DNA of 64,000 nt from Pseudofabraea citricarpa (GCA_029641185.1 JAPWGK010000003.1:930001-994000); one strand, 5' to 3'; positions 31,531 through 44,697 are shown, counted from the first letter of the stretch. Notes: generated from the letters alone by a model not told the origin. Numbers and translations: made by a program.

Positions 31531-33562
31531 TTAGAAGAATTGAATCGTCTCATTGTGAGCATCGTGGTCTTTGGTAGCCTCACGAGTCTCGGCATCCTGA
31601 ATAATCCCATTGATCTTATGCTGGAGCTTGAGGCGCTCGTTAATGGCGTTCCGAGCATCGCTAGCGTAATCATTTCGATGCATTTCTTGCCAGCCGCTGT
31701 GACGACACTTCTTCGGGTTCTGGTTGGTGCACAGGCTCTTGAGCTCGTCGGGAAGATTTGTGTCGGGATTGTTAATCTCGCCAGGCAATGGAACCACCTC
31801 ATCAATGTGCTTTGTCTCCTCTGTGCGAGGACCAAGGACTTTAGTTTCAAGGGCGGTCTTGCCTTCCATGGTTTCCTTCCATTCATCGAATTGTTCGGGG
31901 TTGAATGAGAGGCGCTCATCGTAACCGCAAATGGCCTTGCCGTTGAAATTACTATGACCATTGGCAATCTTCGCGCGCTCCACGATTAAATTCAAAAGCT
32001 GTGTTTGAAGTTTGAGTCCATCTACCTCGGCAGTGAGATCTTTCTGTCTAGCAGTATATTTCTCAATGGTCTTCTTCTCCTCGGCTGTGAGATAGTCAAG
32101 GCCAGTTGGACCAGCTAGTTTATATCTGTTAGTGTGAGACCCAGCAAGAGAGAAAATAGTTGCTTACTTTGATCATCGCCTTCCTTTCTTGGCAGCTTTG
32201 GCTTTTGACCAAGAGCATCAAGTTCTGCCTTGGATTTAACACCGCTCACCATAGCTGCAGCTTCGTAAACGTTCAGTTTCCCACCCATTGACGGTGTGTC
32301 ATCTTGGCGTAGCATGTTTTGCTTTACCCAGATGGCAAACTCGTCGCTGTGCTCATCACTGCAGTACTTGCTTGGAGGATCAGCGGAAATGCGAGCAGCC
32401 TTTCGACATTTGTTCACGTTGAACATTCTGCACATGGGCTTAAATGTGGTGAACTTCTCCTCTGTTCTACACTTGGGGCAAATGAATCGGTCAAGGAGCT
32501 GTTTAGCATCAAGGACGTCAACTTTGACGCACTCGCAATGATACCAATCTTCGCAGCCGCCCTCGCAGTAGACCATCAAGCGATGATCGTCGGGACCGCG
32601 ACAGAGGCAATACTCTCTGCCGTCATCGCTACCGCTGTCATCCTCGTCATCCTGAGCAGACCTCGGACCTGGTGTCTGGCTGTCGCGCTTGATTGAAGGT
32701 GTATTGGGACGAGCTTGCCGAAGTTAGTATAGCAGATTATTGAAGCAAGGATACCTAACATACCTCCATTCTTTGGCACCCTCTTATTTCCCTTCTTTCT
32801 CTTAAGTGACTTAGCGGGCTTGCTTGGGCTCATCTTAGGAACACTCTCTGAGATCGAAGGAGCGGGTGTGCCTCGATTCGAGGATGGAGCAGCTGACACA
32901 GCCTTGCGAGAACGCCCCTCGTTCTTGATATGTTCAGAGATGGTCATCGCAACTTTCTCACTTCCAGGTGTCTCGCCACGAGGTTGAGTAGCTTTGGCGG
33001 CTGCTACAGGCTTAGGGGTAGATTGTTTGCTCGAGGGGTCCTTTGATCCAGCCGCCTCTTTTGCTGCTGCCTCCTTTGCCTTCGCTGCCTCCTTTGCTTC
33101 CTTCTCTCGCTGCATATTGAGAGCTAATTGGTATGTCTCTCCGCTTACACGATACTTCTTCGAGTTGGTTGATGACTTGCCGTGCTTATTGTACATGCGC
33201 GAGTCAGCCGCAGTGTAGATCTTGTTCCAATCGACGTCTTTGAGGCCTGGTGGTGTTGGGGCGGCTTCCGCGTACTTGTACTTGAAGGGCTTCTCGGATG
33301 CTTCTACACCAGTGTCAGATGGTGGAGGAGGGCTATCGTGAGAGCTTTGAGCGGAACGCGCAGTATCAGCCTAGAAATTGATATCAGCTTCAGTATATCG
33401 ACCATGTGAGCAAACGCCCCCTCCCCTCGCTTCGCATTCACCAACGATGCCAAAGAGATCTAGCAAAGATTCACTCACAAAGCTGGACTCAGCCTGGTCT
33501 TCTCGCTTAGCAGCATCCGTGTCTTCAGGCTTAGCGTCCATCATGGGTGTTGTGGCCTCCAT
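31531..33562 (-). CDS. spp1: COMPASS (Set1) complex subunit Spp1/Cfp1-like, PHD finger
   Basis: Minus-strand exons 33479-33562, 32764-33370, 32168-32713 and 31531-32114 give 606 aa. The PHD finger in the middle reads EYCLCRGPDD-R-MVYCEGGCEDWYHCECV...FICPKC, a C4-H-C3 arrangement that in Spp1 reads H3K4 methylation. It is followed by a second Cys-rich block (CRMFNVNKCRKAARI...YCSDEH), a coiled coil (EKKTIEKYTARQKDLTAEVDGL) and the Cfp1-type C-terminal domain: CGYDERLSF, W-ETMEGKTALE, LCTNQNPKKCRHSGWQEMH. The N-terminus has Ala/Lys-rich and Ser/Pro-rich disordered regions with a nuclear-localisation stretch (KSLKRKKGNKR). Introns are 108, 50 and 53 nt. It should act in the nucleus in H3K4 methylation. 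Confidence 0.9.
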
Positions 33563-35603
33563 TGCATGGACTTGTTTGGGGTCGTTGTTTTTTTGAAGTT
33601 ATTCAGATTTACGTCTTGGGATACCCTGCGATAGCTCGCGCAAATCTCACCCTATTCCATATCGAGTTAGCCTATTCCACTTTTCCAGAAGCTTTTCGGA
33701 ATATTTATGATCCGAGCCTCGGCTCGTTAAATATAATTGAGCAACTACTTTTTAAATATTTAAACTTGGCATTCCAAATTCTATACAAATTACACAAAAT
33801 ACTCTCTCATTTTCTAACTCAGGCTGCTCCTGTTCAAAATGGAAATAAAATCTAATTGTACAAGTGTTTCTTTTATATACCTTTAGTGAATAAAGGTAGG
33901 TATCTGTACATATTTGGTGCTTCCACAGAAACCTACTTTAAACTAAACAGCTATTAGAACTACTCAAGATAAAGCAATTTCTTTAGATTAATCTACCATC
34001 TTGAACTACATAGTTTCTCTATATTAAACTGCACTGGCAGAATCGCTTTTAGATCTGTGCTGACTAATACAATCAGAAAGACAGGAACTAGCAATAAGGG
34101 AACTAACTGCCTTAAGCCAAATGGATCTACTTTGGTTAACTTTCTTCGCCTCTGATGGGCTTTTAAAGGCTAGTAGCGAAAATGCCTAAGCTTGAGAATC
34201 TCAAGTTTACTGGGATTGCAACTCGGCCGATAATGCCGCGCCTTTGTATCAAACTGTCAGAAATTCTGGTTATATGTAGAGAAGCTCATATCGCTACCAG
34301 ACTGTTATAAAGGGAGATAACCCTTTTGTATCTCTTAATAGTTAGCGAATATAGAACAATAGTTTTATCGACTATGAATAGGGTTGTGGCCTTTCTATAT
34401 ATGGTAGCGAAGATGGCATAACTCCTACTTCCACCACATTCGATATTTCCTACTTGCTTTTTACAGATACAGGAAGAAGTCCGCTGACAATTTAGATAGC
34501 ATTGTTTATCAAACGTGCTTGCATTCATATATAGTGTCTAGGTATGTAATAAAACTGCCTTCTTGATGAAGCCTCCTTGAAGTGTACTATTAAGTAAGCT
34601 GGCGCGTTCTTTTTTAATCCAAACATCGAAGCCTATCAGAAAAGAGAAGAGAACAACAAGAAATCCACTGGCTCATCTTGATATATCAAAAAGCGAGAAT
34701 GATCAATGATGGGGCTTGTCTTCAACCTTTTCGGACCAGGAACCGAAGAGAGAAACTCCAATCCTTCTAGAGATGGGAACGCAGTCGGAAACCAAGGTTC
34801 GTGCTTCCTCTTATTCGGTCCGAAGATATCAACCGATGATATTCATACAGAAGAATCTGAAATGAAATAGCATCCCTCCTGTGACATCGTCATGCTAAGC
34901 TAGAGATCAAGAGAGACAAATGGGATTTCAGGAAAGACCGAGTGTAGTGAATGGCTACCAAAGCTATTTGTCCTGAGAGAAGCTTAGGATTCTATTCTCC
35001 GCCAAAGAAGTATTTTAGATTTAAATGACTGAGGCATGGTTCATAGAAAGTAAGGCTTCGGTACAGCAATATCTTGGCACATGTTCGTCAGGAAAACTTG
35101 GTTCTCAAAACAGTGGCAAACGGACTGAACAACTCATTCTTCCCACATACGTCAACCAGTAATTTCGAACAGTGGAGGTCATATGGCATTTTGGCAACTA
35201 ATAGTAATAGACAGCACCAAAGAGAGAACTGATAGATTGAAGTACACATCTCGAACTGAAACCCCGCCTATTACAAAGCTACAATCAAGACACAAATCGT
35301 ACACACGAGAGCCCCCCAGCCAATAATCGGCACTCCCCAAGGAAAACCCGATGCTTTTGGGTATTTGAACGCTAGACAAAGGAAACCAAAGAATACCCAA
35401 CTCCAGAAAAGTGAGCCGCGAGGCTAATCCATCTTGTGTGTGCAGCCGTGAGGCCAATATCTCTCTTCCCATACGCTTCGGCAGCTCCAAGCTCCAAGCT
35501 CCCAAAAGACCAGCGCCATTTAAAGCAGCTGTTCCACTACGGTCGTGCGACCCTTACTTTTTACGCCTCCCAAGATTTATTCCTACACTTTGTTTTTTTG
35601 TTT
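33563..35603. other. AT-rich intergenic region
   Basis: From about 33,590 to 34,700 the base composition drops to clearly AT-rich, with stop-dense frames in all directions. It returns to average beyond 35,000. No transposase, reverse transcriptase or other domain could be read. A decayed, RIP-mutated repeat is possible but not shown. Confidence 0.4.
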
Positions 35604-36131
35604 TTATCTTCGCGAGCTGTGGCTATGCCCGTGCCGTCTTGAGCTTCCAGAGCTCTGTCCATGGTGGCGATGTCCAGACCTACTGCTCGAACCACTGTGC
35701 TCCACCCGGGTCTCCATCTCTTCTATTCTCGCTCGGTATCCCCTGACGATGTCTCGTATATGCCGAATCCTATCGAAATCCAGCTCCAGCTCGTCAATCT
35801 GCCTTAGGATGTCATGAAACCGGGCGATTTCAGCATCGGCTATCGCAATCGCATTCCCCGCCCGGTCGTATTGCTGCTGGGCCACTGTCGCCGACTGCTC
35901 TGAGAGCCAGTCCAGCCGCGCCTGTATCTGTTGTAGCAGGCGATCAAAATGTCGCCCGAGTGCCGCGAGCGAGGAACCGTCGAGGAGGAGCAGACCTTGG
36001 GATGAGGCGCGGGAGGCTGCGCGGGAGGATGATCCGCCCGCTGTCGACGCTGCTGCTTGCTGATGATGGCGCAGCAGTTGGATCTCATCAGGTGTTAATC
36101 CCAGTTCGGTATCCGGGACAGCTTGAGCCAT
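35604..36131 (-). CDS. Small coiled-coil protein, possible BLOC-1 subunit
   Basis: Single exon, 175 aa. It starts MAQAVPDTELGLTPDEIQLLRHHQ, then a Ser/Arg/Ala linker, the block SSQGLLLLDGSSLAALGRHFDRLLQQIQARLDWLSEQ, and a long heptad-like helix (about residues 75-140: AIADAEIARFHDILRQIDELELDFDRIRHI). It ends in a His/Ser/Arg-rich tail. The layout of a short helical region plus a coiled coil of this length resembles fungal BLOC-1 subunits of the CNL1 type, which act in endosomal sorting. The similarity is from pattern memory only, so I leave the symbol empty. It overlaps chance plus-strand frames. Confidence 0.6.
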   Translation of the reverse strand: MAQAVPDTELGLTPDEIQLLRHHQQAAASTAGGSSSRAASRASSQGLLLLDGSSLAALGRHFDRLLQQIQARLDWLSEQSATVAQQQYDRAGNAIAIADAEIARFHDILRQIDELELDFDRIRHIRDIVRGYRARIEEMETRVEHSGSSSRSGHRHHGQSSGSSRRHGHSHSSRR

Positions 36132-37355
36132 TGCGCAAGATCAGCGTCGATGCGCAGGAATCGAGAGGGGATCAGATTGGTAGATGAAGGAGACGACACC
36201 CTCACAGAGAGCTGCGGAGGTGCTGTAAACTTCATGGTAATTGCGATGCGGCCTGATTCATGTCAACAGCTCGGCGAGGGTTGTCTGTGTAGAATTGGAA
36301 GAATGGAGATGCAGGACTGCGGTCAGGCCGAGGGGGGAAAGGCTTTGTACGACGCCGTCGGTTCTTTTCTTTTTGCAGAGCGCAATACCGGCAATGTGTG
36401 TTGGGGGGGAGATCAGATGAGATGTTCGTCCTGTCTCAGGGCGCTTCCCGCTCGGTCGCTCCCTTGTTGTATCCTCTTCCTCTGTACTGTACAGTACCTT
36501 GCTGCTGCTGTCTCTCCTCCAACGTCCAAGGGCAGAACCTTATCTTTAGAGAAGGGATTCTGCGATCATCGCCTGGGGGGTGGAGGGGGGATCAGAACGG
36601 GCGCTGCGAAGATGACAGTGAGTGGACGACTTAACGCTGAACCGGTGTTCTAGCCCAACCTTTGGCCTCCCCGGATTCCATGGCGCTAAGTTGAAACCCT
36701 TTGCACAATTTCGACGAAGAGCCTCTATGCAGCAGCACCGCACCGCACAACTTTTTATACAACTGCAACCGCAACTGCAACCACAACCACAACTACCACC
36801 ACGACAAGACCTCCATTCGTCCAGAGACACTTGTGCATTTGTACACCACGAGATGCAGAAGAGCGGAAGGACCGCCTCCGCATGAGCCTCGATTGCCCCT
36901 CATGCAACGGAACAACGACGCTGCAGCTATCCGCAACGGGCCTGGCTCTGTGCATGCATCCTTGCTCCCTCATATATCCTTCTTTCAACCACAAATGAAG
37001 CGTCATCTCATGTCTGCCGTCGGCTGCGATGACCCGCCGTTGCCATTGGTCGCTCCAGAGATGGTGTGGTCATTCTGCATCGCCGTGTACCAGCATCAGG
37101 CCGGGAGCTCTGTTCACGATGCTGTTTATTGAGTTTGCGGGTAAACAAAATCTAATAACGAAATCTTGCTATATTTCCCAAATACTACCCCGCAAGCTGC
37201 GATGGATGGACTGCAGGAGACGCGGTACCTGATTGAGATGCCGAAAGAATAAGATCCGAGCATGATGTGGTTATAAAGCTTCTTGGCCGTCCTCGAGGGT
37301 TGCTATCCTCACTCTCTTTACTCTCCTCGAATTCTCAGCATCATTTGTTGCAATT
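36132..37355. promoter_or_regulatory. Divergent intergenic region, coiled-coil gene / esterase
   Basis: 1.2 kb between divergent starts. It holds a perfect 14-bp palindrome, GTACTGTACAGTAC, at 36484-36497 and an (AACCGC/AACCAC)n-like run at 36765-36800. Long plus-strand frames here (36123-36653, 36701-37132) have Cys/His/Met-rich, non-protein-like composition and I do not call them genes. Confidence 0.4.
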
Positions 37356-38818
37356 ATGCGGGTTTCTTCTCTTTGTTTTGTTGCGGCTGCTGCATCCCTC
37401 GCTGCGGCCACCATCCTACAGAATGGACAGGAACGAATTACCAATTATCCGGTAACGACCATTGATCCTTCGGCATATGATTTCAACACGTACCCAGCAA
37501 GTGCTGAAGAGCTATCTTATAAAGGTCGTTGGGATAGCGAGTATATCTCATGGTGGAGGTAAGCAGCTTTTAGGGTCCATTGAGCTTTGAAACTAATGGG
37601 AATTAGTGCTCCTGGACTCAAGTTTGGTTTCACGGGAGAGTATGTCGCCATTACGTTTGGCCCTTACACCACAAACACAGCCTTGATCGCGTATCGACTC
37701 AGTGGGCAAGACTGGCAACTCACAAATGTGACTACAAGCGGGACACATTTGTTGGTCAGTCCCGGCACACCTGGACTTGACAGCAACTACCCAGTCAATC
37801 CTTCGACACTTGAGTTACGAGTCACGAATTGGGCCTACGGTGTCCAGATTACTTCTGTATCAGTTGCGAAGGATGCGAATCTTGTCAAAATACCTGACTA
37901 TGGACGACGTATTGAGGTCATTGGAGACTCACTTGCAGCGGGAATGTATGCAACTCTCGAGGGCCTAGCAAGCTGGGCGTATGGCCTTGGAGCCGGTTTA
38001 GGTGACACTGAATACTCAATCACAGCATGGCCAGGTATCTGTTTAGCGGATCAGGTGTGTTGGGGCAACCCTAAAGGTATGCTATATCAATGGTATTACA
38101 CTTCAGACCTCTCTGGAAGACCAAAGCCCTATCAGGACCCTGAGCCTTGGAATTTTACGAAACATGAACCTGCTGATATTGTGGTCATCAATCTTGGAAC
38201 CAATGATGCAAATTCTGCCAATAATGTTTCTGCTTCTGCCTATGCTGCTCAATACAAACTGCTCATTGAAGGGATACATACCGTCTGGCCTGATGCACAG
38301 ATTATTCTCTCAGTAAGTCTTCAGGAAGTTTGCACCATAAGCCAAAATATAAGCACTTGTCGCGAACCAGATTTTCGATGCTTCAAAAATATTTTTTATT
38401 TAATTCTACCAAACTCGAGAATGCATGCTGATCAAGTGGATAGTCAGTCTGGAATGGGTTCTATGCCTGGGGCAATTCCTATGCTCAAGGCCCCGCATTC
38501 GTCCCCGAAATTTATGAAGTCTACCAGTATTTTAATTCCCCAGAGTACCTGAGCAGGCCTATCCTCTTCGATCATGCTACAAACAGAAGCTATGCTTCAA
38601 ACAGCAGCTCGGCTCCTTTTGTATCTTACTTTAACACGACTGGAATACTTCAGCATAATGACATCGGACCTCAATGGCACCCAACCGACGTGGGGCATCT
38701 TAAAGTCGCTAGTCACTTGATCCAGTACATCAAGTTGAAATTCGATTGGTTCTTATATGCAACTGGACCTGAGGTGCAGCACGAGACCCAGTATTGGAAC
38801 GATCAGTCTAGCTATTAG
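37356..38818 (+). CDS. Secreted SGNH/GDSL esterase, CE2-like
   Basis: Exons 37356-37558, 37607-38312 and 38444-38818 encode 427 aa. It has a signal peptide (MRVSSLCFVAAAASLAAA) and an N-terminal beta-rich domain (about 55-165, GRWDSEY-SWW-APG-KFGF-GE) like carbohydrate-esterase family 2. The SGNH domain has GDSLAAG (Ser176), NLGTND (Asn267) and WHPTDVGH (Asp385, His388). All catalytic positions are present, so it should deacetylate or de-esterify plant or fungal polysaccharides outside the cell. Intron 2 is 131 nt; reading it through gives a false early stop at 38552. The last exon reads SVWNGFYAWGNSYAQGPAFV. A SerSer at the exon 2/3 junction could shift if a neighbouring AG were used. Confidence 0.87.
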
Positions 38819-39084
38819 AAGTCGGAAAGCCAAGTCTATTAGCAGTGGCGCTGTGACTTTCTTGTATATACTATGCTTTCTCAAAATAAAAATATGTTTT
38901 ATCAACGTAAATACTAAACATACGAACACTTTTTTTTTGTCCGTTGGGTTTTATACAACACACTTACCCTGACTACCCTCAAAAAAGTAATATAAAAAAG
39001 GTAAAGGAAGGAAACTCCTCTTCACCATAACTAGCCAAAGGGACAGTACACCTAACTAGTTAATATACAGATATCTACATGTAT
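38819..39084. other. 3' flank of the esterase gene
   Basis: AT-rich 3'UTR-like sequence with AATAAAAATATG near 38886 (AATAAA-like polyadenylation signal). Nothing coding. Confidence 0.5.
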
Positions 39085-39387
39085 TCAAACATCTTTGAAG
39101 CATTTATGCTCCAACGCCTGTTACGCCGTGATCCTCTTGCCCAAATCAAAGTTTGTCAACCCAGGAATGAGATTGTTCGTCCAGAGAGAAAACGGCGTCC
39201 GGGGACTCTCTCTATTAAAGGCATCCCGAAGAACCTCAAACATAGCTCGCCAGCAACTATCGTGACCCATATGCTCTAGAGACGCCGCCAGTGTATCTTC
39301 GTCTGCAAACTTGATTACTGTTTCCCGTGGGGCATTCTCCAGGTCGATTGATATGTTTTTTGGCTTTATTATTCTATCAATAGCTTG
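39085..39387 (-). pseudogene. Relic of a fungal protein kinase (C-terminal lobe)
   Basis: The minus strand reads IDRIIKPKNISIDLE, ETVIKFADEDTLAASLEHMG, SCWRAMFEVLRDAFNRES, RTPFSLWTNNL, GLTNFDLGKRITA, stop, QALEHKCFKDV, stop. The D/E-x-x-KRITA-x-x-ALEH-x-(W)F ending is the kinase subdomain XI signature. The preceding blocks resemble the degenerate fungal kinase family with an FEVLRxAFxRE segment. An in-frame TAA at 39121-39123 interrupts the conserved arginine position, and the usual Trp is Cys. The stop could arise from CGA by two transitions, as in RIP. The reading frame is closed upstream by TGA at 39388-39390, and no N-lobe or catalytic loop is readable beyond it. Confidence 0.65.
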
Positions 39388-42300
39388 TCAGTGCTAGGGA
39401 ATGGCCTTTCTAAAAGAGCTCAAGAGATGGTCGGTAGAATATCAATTTGACTAGCATACCATTTTCGGGAATCACATCCTGTGATACGGGATTACTACAT
39501 ATCTAGTAATGGATATATGTCTACATATCTTTTAATTTTCGCTTTGAAGACGTTCTTTAGTGTAAATTTTTGATTCCAAGAGCTGAGTGTGCACAAGATA
39601 GTGATTAATTGTACGAGGCTATTCATATGGTAGGGAAGGACTGTACGCATGTGGTTAATTCCACTTGAACTTTCTTTTCTGGAGAATGCGTTCGATCTGA
39701 TAATGCCGGCTGGACTGATCGATTGGGTCAGGATAAATAGCTGATATATGACCCGGTATGTAAATCAATGAAGTTCACAGTGCCATCAAATTTTGATAAT
39801 TACGGAGAAGAGTAGTTGTAGAAGGCAAGGGTGTGGGGACACGAGGGGTTGCAAATCGAGTACTGGCGATACCCGAACATCTCAAGGAGGAGAAAGGTTT
39901 GGCGAGTAATACAGATGCTGGAATTATCGAGGCTTCTTATTCTTTGCTAACACAATAATCTCGAGTGGTGAAATGAGTTCATGTTAAACTCGCGTGGAAA
40001 ATGGAATCTTATATGCAGCCTTGTGCTAGGTTGTAAGAAGCCGACACGAAAATATGACATATATCTTTAAGTAGATGTTTATTATAGTATGAATCAATTT
40101 GCTTCGAGATGATGAATTTGTATAGATACCTTTGTGTGTTAAATTGACCTTAGCAACTTGCTTATTGCGAATCGGAGAACAGAAGGCCTTGTGCAGGCCA
40201 TTAAATCAAAGCCTGAACGAATACCACCAAATTCATAAGCTATAACACTTATAAACCAAATTCCATCTAGGAAACTACTTCTCAAAAGGATTAAATTTAT
40301 ATCATTTAAGAATGCTTAGAACATACAAAGGCACAATAAACTCTTTTGGGGTTGTACATAAAAAATTGATATAACGAAAAACACACGAATATCCTTAAAA
40401 GAATATATCTTGGTGAACTTCACAGACAGACCTTTAACATTCATCTTATGAAGATTCCCAAGTAAACACAACAAAATAGTTTCAATTTTAAAATGGTTCA
40501 AAAATTGAATGCTCATGCAACTAGTCTCAGGTTTAAGAGCAGATATCGCATAGTAACGCCAGCCATTTTATTACAGATAATTCACTAGAATCGTCAACTC
40601 CTTCTAAATCCACTGCCCGCATCTCAAGACAAGAGATAGATAGCACAAGACTCAAGACAAGAAGCTCCACATCGCCTATACATTCCGCTGTTTCCCTCTA
40701 CTCCCCACTTCGGAATTAAAAGTCACATCATATGATCACAAGACGATCGACTAAATCGCTCTCTCTCTCTCCAAAACAAAAGCGTGAAGATCAAAGAGTT
40801 TCTGACTTTCTCGGAAATCTACCATCCCGTTGCCTTGTTACTGCACAAGTGCTCCTTACCCGGGTTTTGGTCTGATCTTCCACATCCCAACCGTCATGCC
40901 CAAAAACTGCATCCATGCAATTCTGCACCCTTTTTTTTCTTTCTCTCCGACATATACTCCGGGAAGAGGGTGTGGCATTGTAGAATACACAGAAACGTAC
41001 AAACCTCACCGCTGCAGCACTGTTCAGGGTCCCAAGGGAGATTTCCGATCGTCCTAAACCCTAGACGTTCTTCTTCGTGTATCATCTGGTGTTTTAAACA
41101 TGGCCGTGGCCGATGTCAAGAATAAGCGAGGCGAGCCGGAGCGCGCGAGAGCGATCATGCCATATGGGAGATACTCTTTAGGTCTTCTCCTCCGCTCGTC
41201 ATCGTCGCATCATCGATTTACCTGAGCGCCTTCTTCTGCTTGGTGAAACCATTTGACACCTGTCATCTGATATCTCGCTACTTTCTTTTTTTCTAAGCGT
41301 CTGTTTTGTTGGGGTGCGCATCGACGTTGCTTGGCTCTGTATGGGACATGTACCTAGGTATCTACCGTAGAACTACCTGTGCATAACCGAGTATGCGGAG
41401 AATACCATACCACGCGGCATCAGCCAGATATGTGAAACGGGAGAGGGCGAGAAAGAAAGAGAGCATTGTTCCGTCGCTCCGGGGGAGACGACACAATACA
41501 GTGCGGTCGATCAAAGAGCATCATAAGTTCATAACGCATGGAAGGGATGGGGTCCATCAATGCTTGGTCTGTAGTACTATTCCGTACAGGACGCCTCGAG
41601 ACGACTTCCCTGGCCAAAATGATCTCCTACTTTTAGATTTTTCTTCCGCCTTCTCTTGTTCTTGCCTGCTGCCCTTTCTGATCTCCTGATCTTCATGCCC
41701 TTGGGGAGCGAAGTGGACGTACGTACTGTACAGGATGGCCAGCCATCTTGTTTTGAATGTCGGCTCTTCTTTCTGCGCCGGACTTGGGCTCGTTATGCAA
41801 ATGCTGTATAAGTGGCGATGGAGCAAGCGAAGCGACCATGGGCCATCGTATGGGCATCACCATGGATGGTAGAGTACCAAGCAACAACCGTTGGAAACCA
41901 TGCGGTAGGTCGGGAAAGGTTATCGGCAAAGGCTTGACCAGGAATTGTCTCAAGTTGCGTCTCGCTATGGTTTTCTTGTTCGTCGTCTAGTCAAATTCTA
42001 GCTACCTGAAGATCGTCATTTTTGCCATTGCGGACAGCCGGACGACGGTGTCTGCATTATCTTTGGAGACTGGCTTTCGAGGATAAGTCTGGTTGTGACT
42101 TGTTCATTCTTATGCAATATGCTAGGACATAAGTGTTAGGATCTACCTGTATCTTTTAGATAGAACAGTAAACATCATCCCTTGCTAATTGGGTTATATA
42201 CCTTAAAACAGAACTGTTATATGAAATAAGAAACACCTGTTATTCGTCTAGAGAACCAACATAGAGCCTGAGCCACTATTGGAAGAGTATGGGGAGTTAG

Positions 42301-44477
42301 GGGATTATTTTGAAATCGCTATTTAGAAGTTAACCAAATTGAATCAAAATAACTCGACATATTCTCTAGATTCAACAGCCAAAGATACAAACCAGAGCAA
42401 CCCAAAAGCGTTCCCCATCTTTCTCAACCTACCCTACCGATTATCTTCTCCGCATCCCACTTACGAACCGTCATCCATCCACCAATGACCAATACGGCCA
42501 TGAATAATGTCCTTTTTTTTCTCTTTTCCTTTTTTTCAAAAATGCAAGCTCCGTACCACCCACCCTACCAAGAAAACAAGAAACAAGAAAAAACCTACCA
42601 CATATCTCGCACCTGACTAGAGGGATAGGCAGTGATCAGCACACCACAAGACAGGCCAGCGGCGCCCATAAACGGAGGAGAGTCCTCAAAGAAGAAACCG
42701 GCAACTCGTACTCTCCGCAGGAGAGGGCAACCTCGCAACACAACAGCACAGCACACTCTCTCTCGGCTTCCGAGAAGAGACAAGAAATCAAGAATCAGAC
42801 GTGAAGAGCGAGTCAGGAAGAAGATACCCACCGCTTCCTGGTCTCACATGTGACGTGAGAAAACTCCCCCCAAAAAGTCGCACGTTAGATGTATGACCGA
42901 GTAGACGGGCACGAGGGCACGAGGGACAAGGTCTGAGGTTCTCTTCTCTCTCGTGAAGGATTCATTCCCTTCTCCATTCCCGTCCACATAACATGTCTCT
43001 TGTCTCTCTTCTCAACCCGGTAACCAGGAGACTGAGACCAAGACCTTGTTAGTTCGCTAGCCAGCTAGTTGACAATAATCTGCAGTACAGAAGCAGAAGA
43101 TTAGGAAGAAAGTTTAAAGAGGGCTTTGTCCTCTTCTTCCTCCTCTCCTTCTGGCCGGTAGCTGGCGAGCGAGCCAAGCCAAGCTTGTGTAAACACGAGG
43201 AAGATATAGGATTGAGGAATCCATGTTATAGGATATGTCTAATGATCCTCCTCCAGCGCACGAACGCACCAACGCACATACTACCACATGTGCCTACCGT
43301 ACCGTATAGGAAGCAAAAGAGTGCCTATAGAAGGTATAGTAAGTCCTAGCCAACGAAATGAGAATGAGACAAACCCGGTACCGAAAAGCTAGGAGGGGAG
43401 AAGACAAAAAAACAGGCAGGAGAAAAACGAAAGGGAAACGAAACAACCCCCAGAAAATCCGCCTTCTCCGTGGTAATCATTGATCTCCAGTTTACTTCCA
43501 ACTATCCTACTCAAACTCCTCGTACCCTACTACCCACCCTGCCCTACCTACCATCCCCTACCGACCTACACAATCCCCAGACAAGACCAGGTCAAGACTA
43601 ACGCCACCCAATATTGGAATTCGGCCTACTCTTCCCTCTTCAGCGAAAGTCCGTACTGTACATGTACACGTACAGGCCGGTACCTTACCTTCTGAACCGC
43701 ACCGTTCCGCCTTGCCCATCCCACAGAATTCCTATCCACCAAAGGTAAACTTGACAAAGGCACAGCCGACAGAGTTGGTTTTTTACTTTTTAAGCTTACA
43801 TAGCGTTGAAACCTCTGCTCTGCAATCTGCCCTGCCCTCCCCGAAACAAAGGGGGACAGCCGCCGCCAGCCAGCTCCGTCCAACGGGTGGCCTGACCATC
43901 GATTACCGACCGAGCAGAGCTGATCCTTCACGATCGGTCGGTTCTTGGCTACGCGCGCGTCAAGTCATGCCATGTACGTCAAAGGGACGTTGAGATTCTC
44001 GGTCGCTGAGACGGGCAAACAAACAAGTACATCTGAGTTTGCAGTGCGAGCCTTGTAACCGGTCAGTACGGTATGCTAGCCATACGTAATGAGTGAGAGC
44101 CCCTTGATACGAGGACCGATGGGCAAACCCGACGACCGAACGATCCCCATGTTCGTACATGACAAGAAGAACTCCAAGCTGCGCCGCGATAGATAGATAG
44201 ATGTACAGGCTTAACTCGGTACACAGAAAAGACAATGGCGGAAAGGGGAAAGGCGGGAGAAGGTACTGTACGAAATGCCGCTATGCTGCATGCCCCGATC
44301 GTCGAGGGAAAATCCACACCTACCTCTCATCACAGGTTCTCTTGCCCTTGGCCAGCCAACTTGATGTTTTGGAAAGGACCGCTTGGTAACTCTGGTGGGT
44401 TTGGTGGTGGAGAAGGAGGGGGTTATGGGACGGTATCGAGCTGGGGTCTTGATAGGCGTGATGGGAAAACAAGAGAC
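39388..44477. other. Gene-free region, left part
   Basis: AT-rich to about 40,700, probably including eroded sequence upstream of the kinase relic. Then it is of mixed composition with pyrimidine runs, CTCTCTCT near 40,760, and TACTGTAC motifs near 41,725, 43,653 and 44,264. No frame longer than ~115 codons looks like protein. No RNA gene recognised. Confidence 0.45.
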
Positions 44478-44502
44478 TGCAGCAGCAGCAGCAGCAGCAG
44501 CA
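44478..44502 (+). repeat. (GCA)n trinucleotide microsatellite
   Basis: About eight perfect GCA units, less than 200 bp from the MITE. Confidence 0.85.
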
Positions 44503-44697
44503 AACTTGCAAGCGTCTTCTTCTGAGTCGTCGCTATCGAATCCCAAAAGCCTAAATAAGAGCCCCCTCTTCCCACCTTCCCACCCCGGTCTCCAGAAGCA
44601 GAAAGGTAAAAAAGTAACGTGCTATGCAGCCGAGAGAGCCATGCATCGGAGTAGGCGATTCCTGGCTTGCAGTAGCAATAAAGTAGTCGTTGCAATA

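Noticed and set aside
36123..36653. 176-codon plus-strand frame
   Set aside because: Cys-, Met- and Gly-rich with no domain-like block, lying in a divergent promoter; likely chance in GC-rich DNA.
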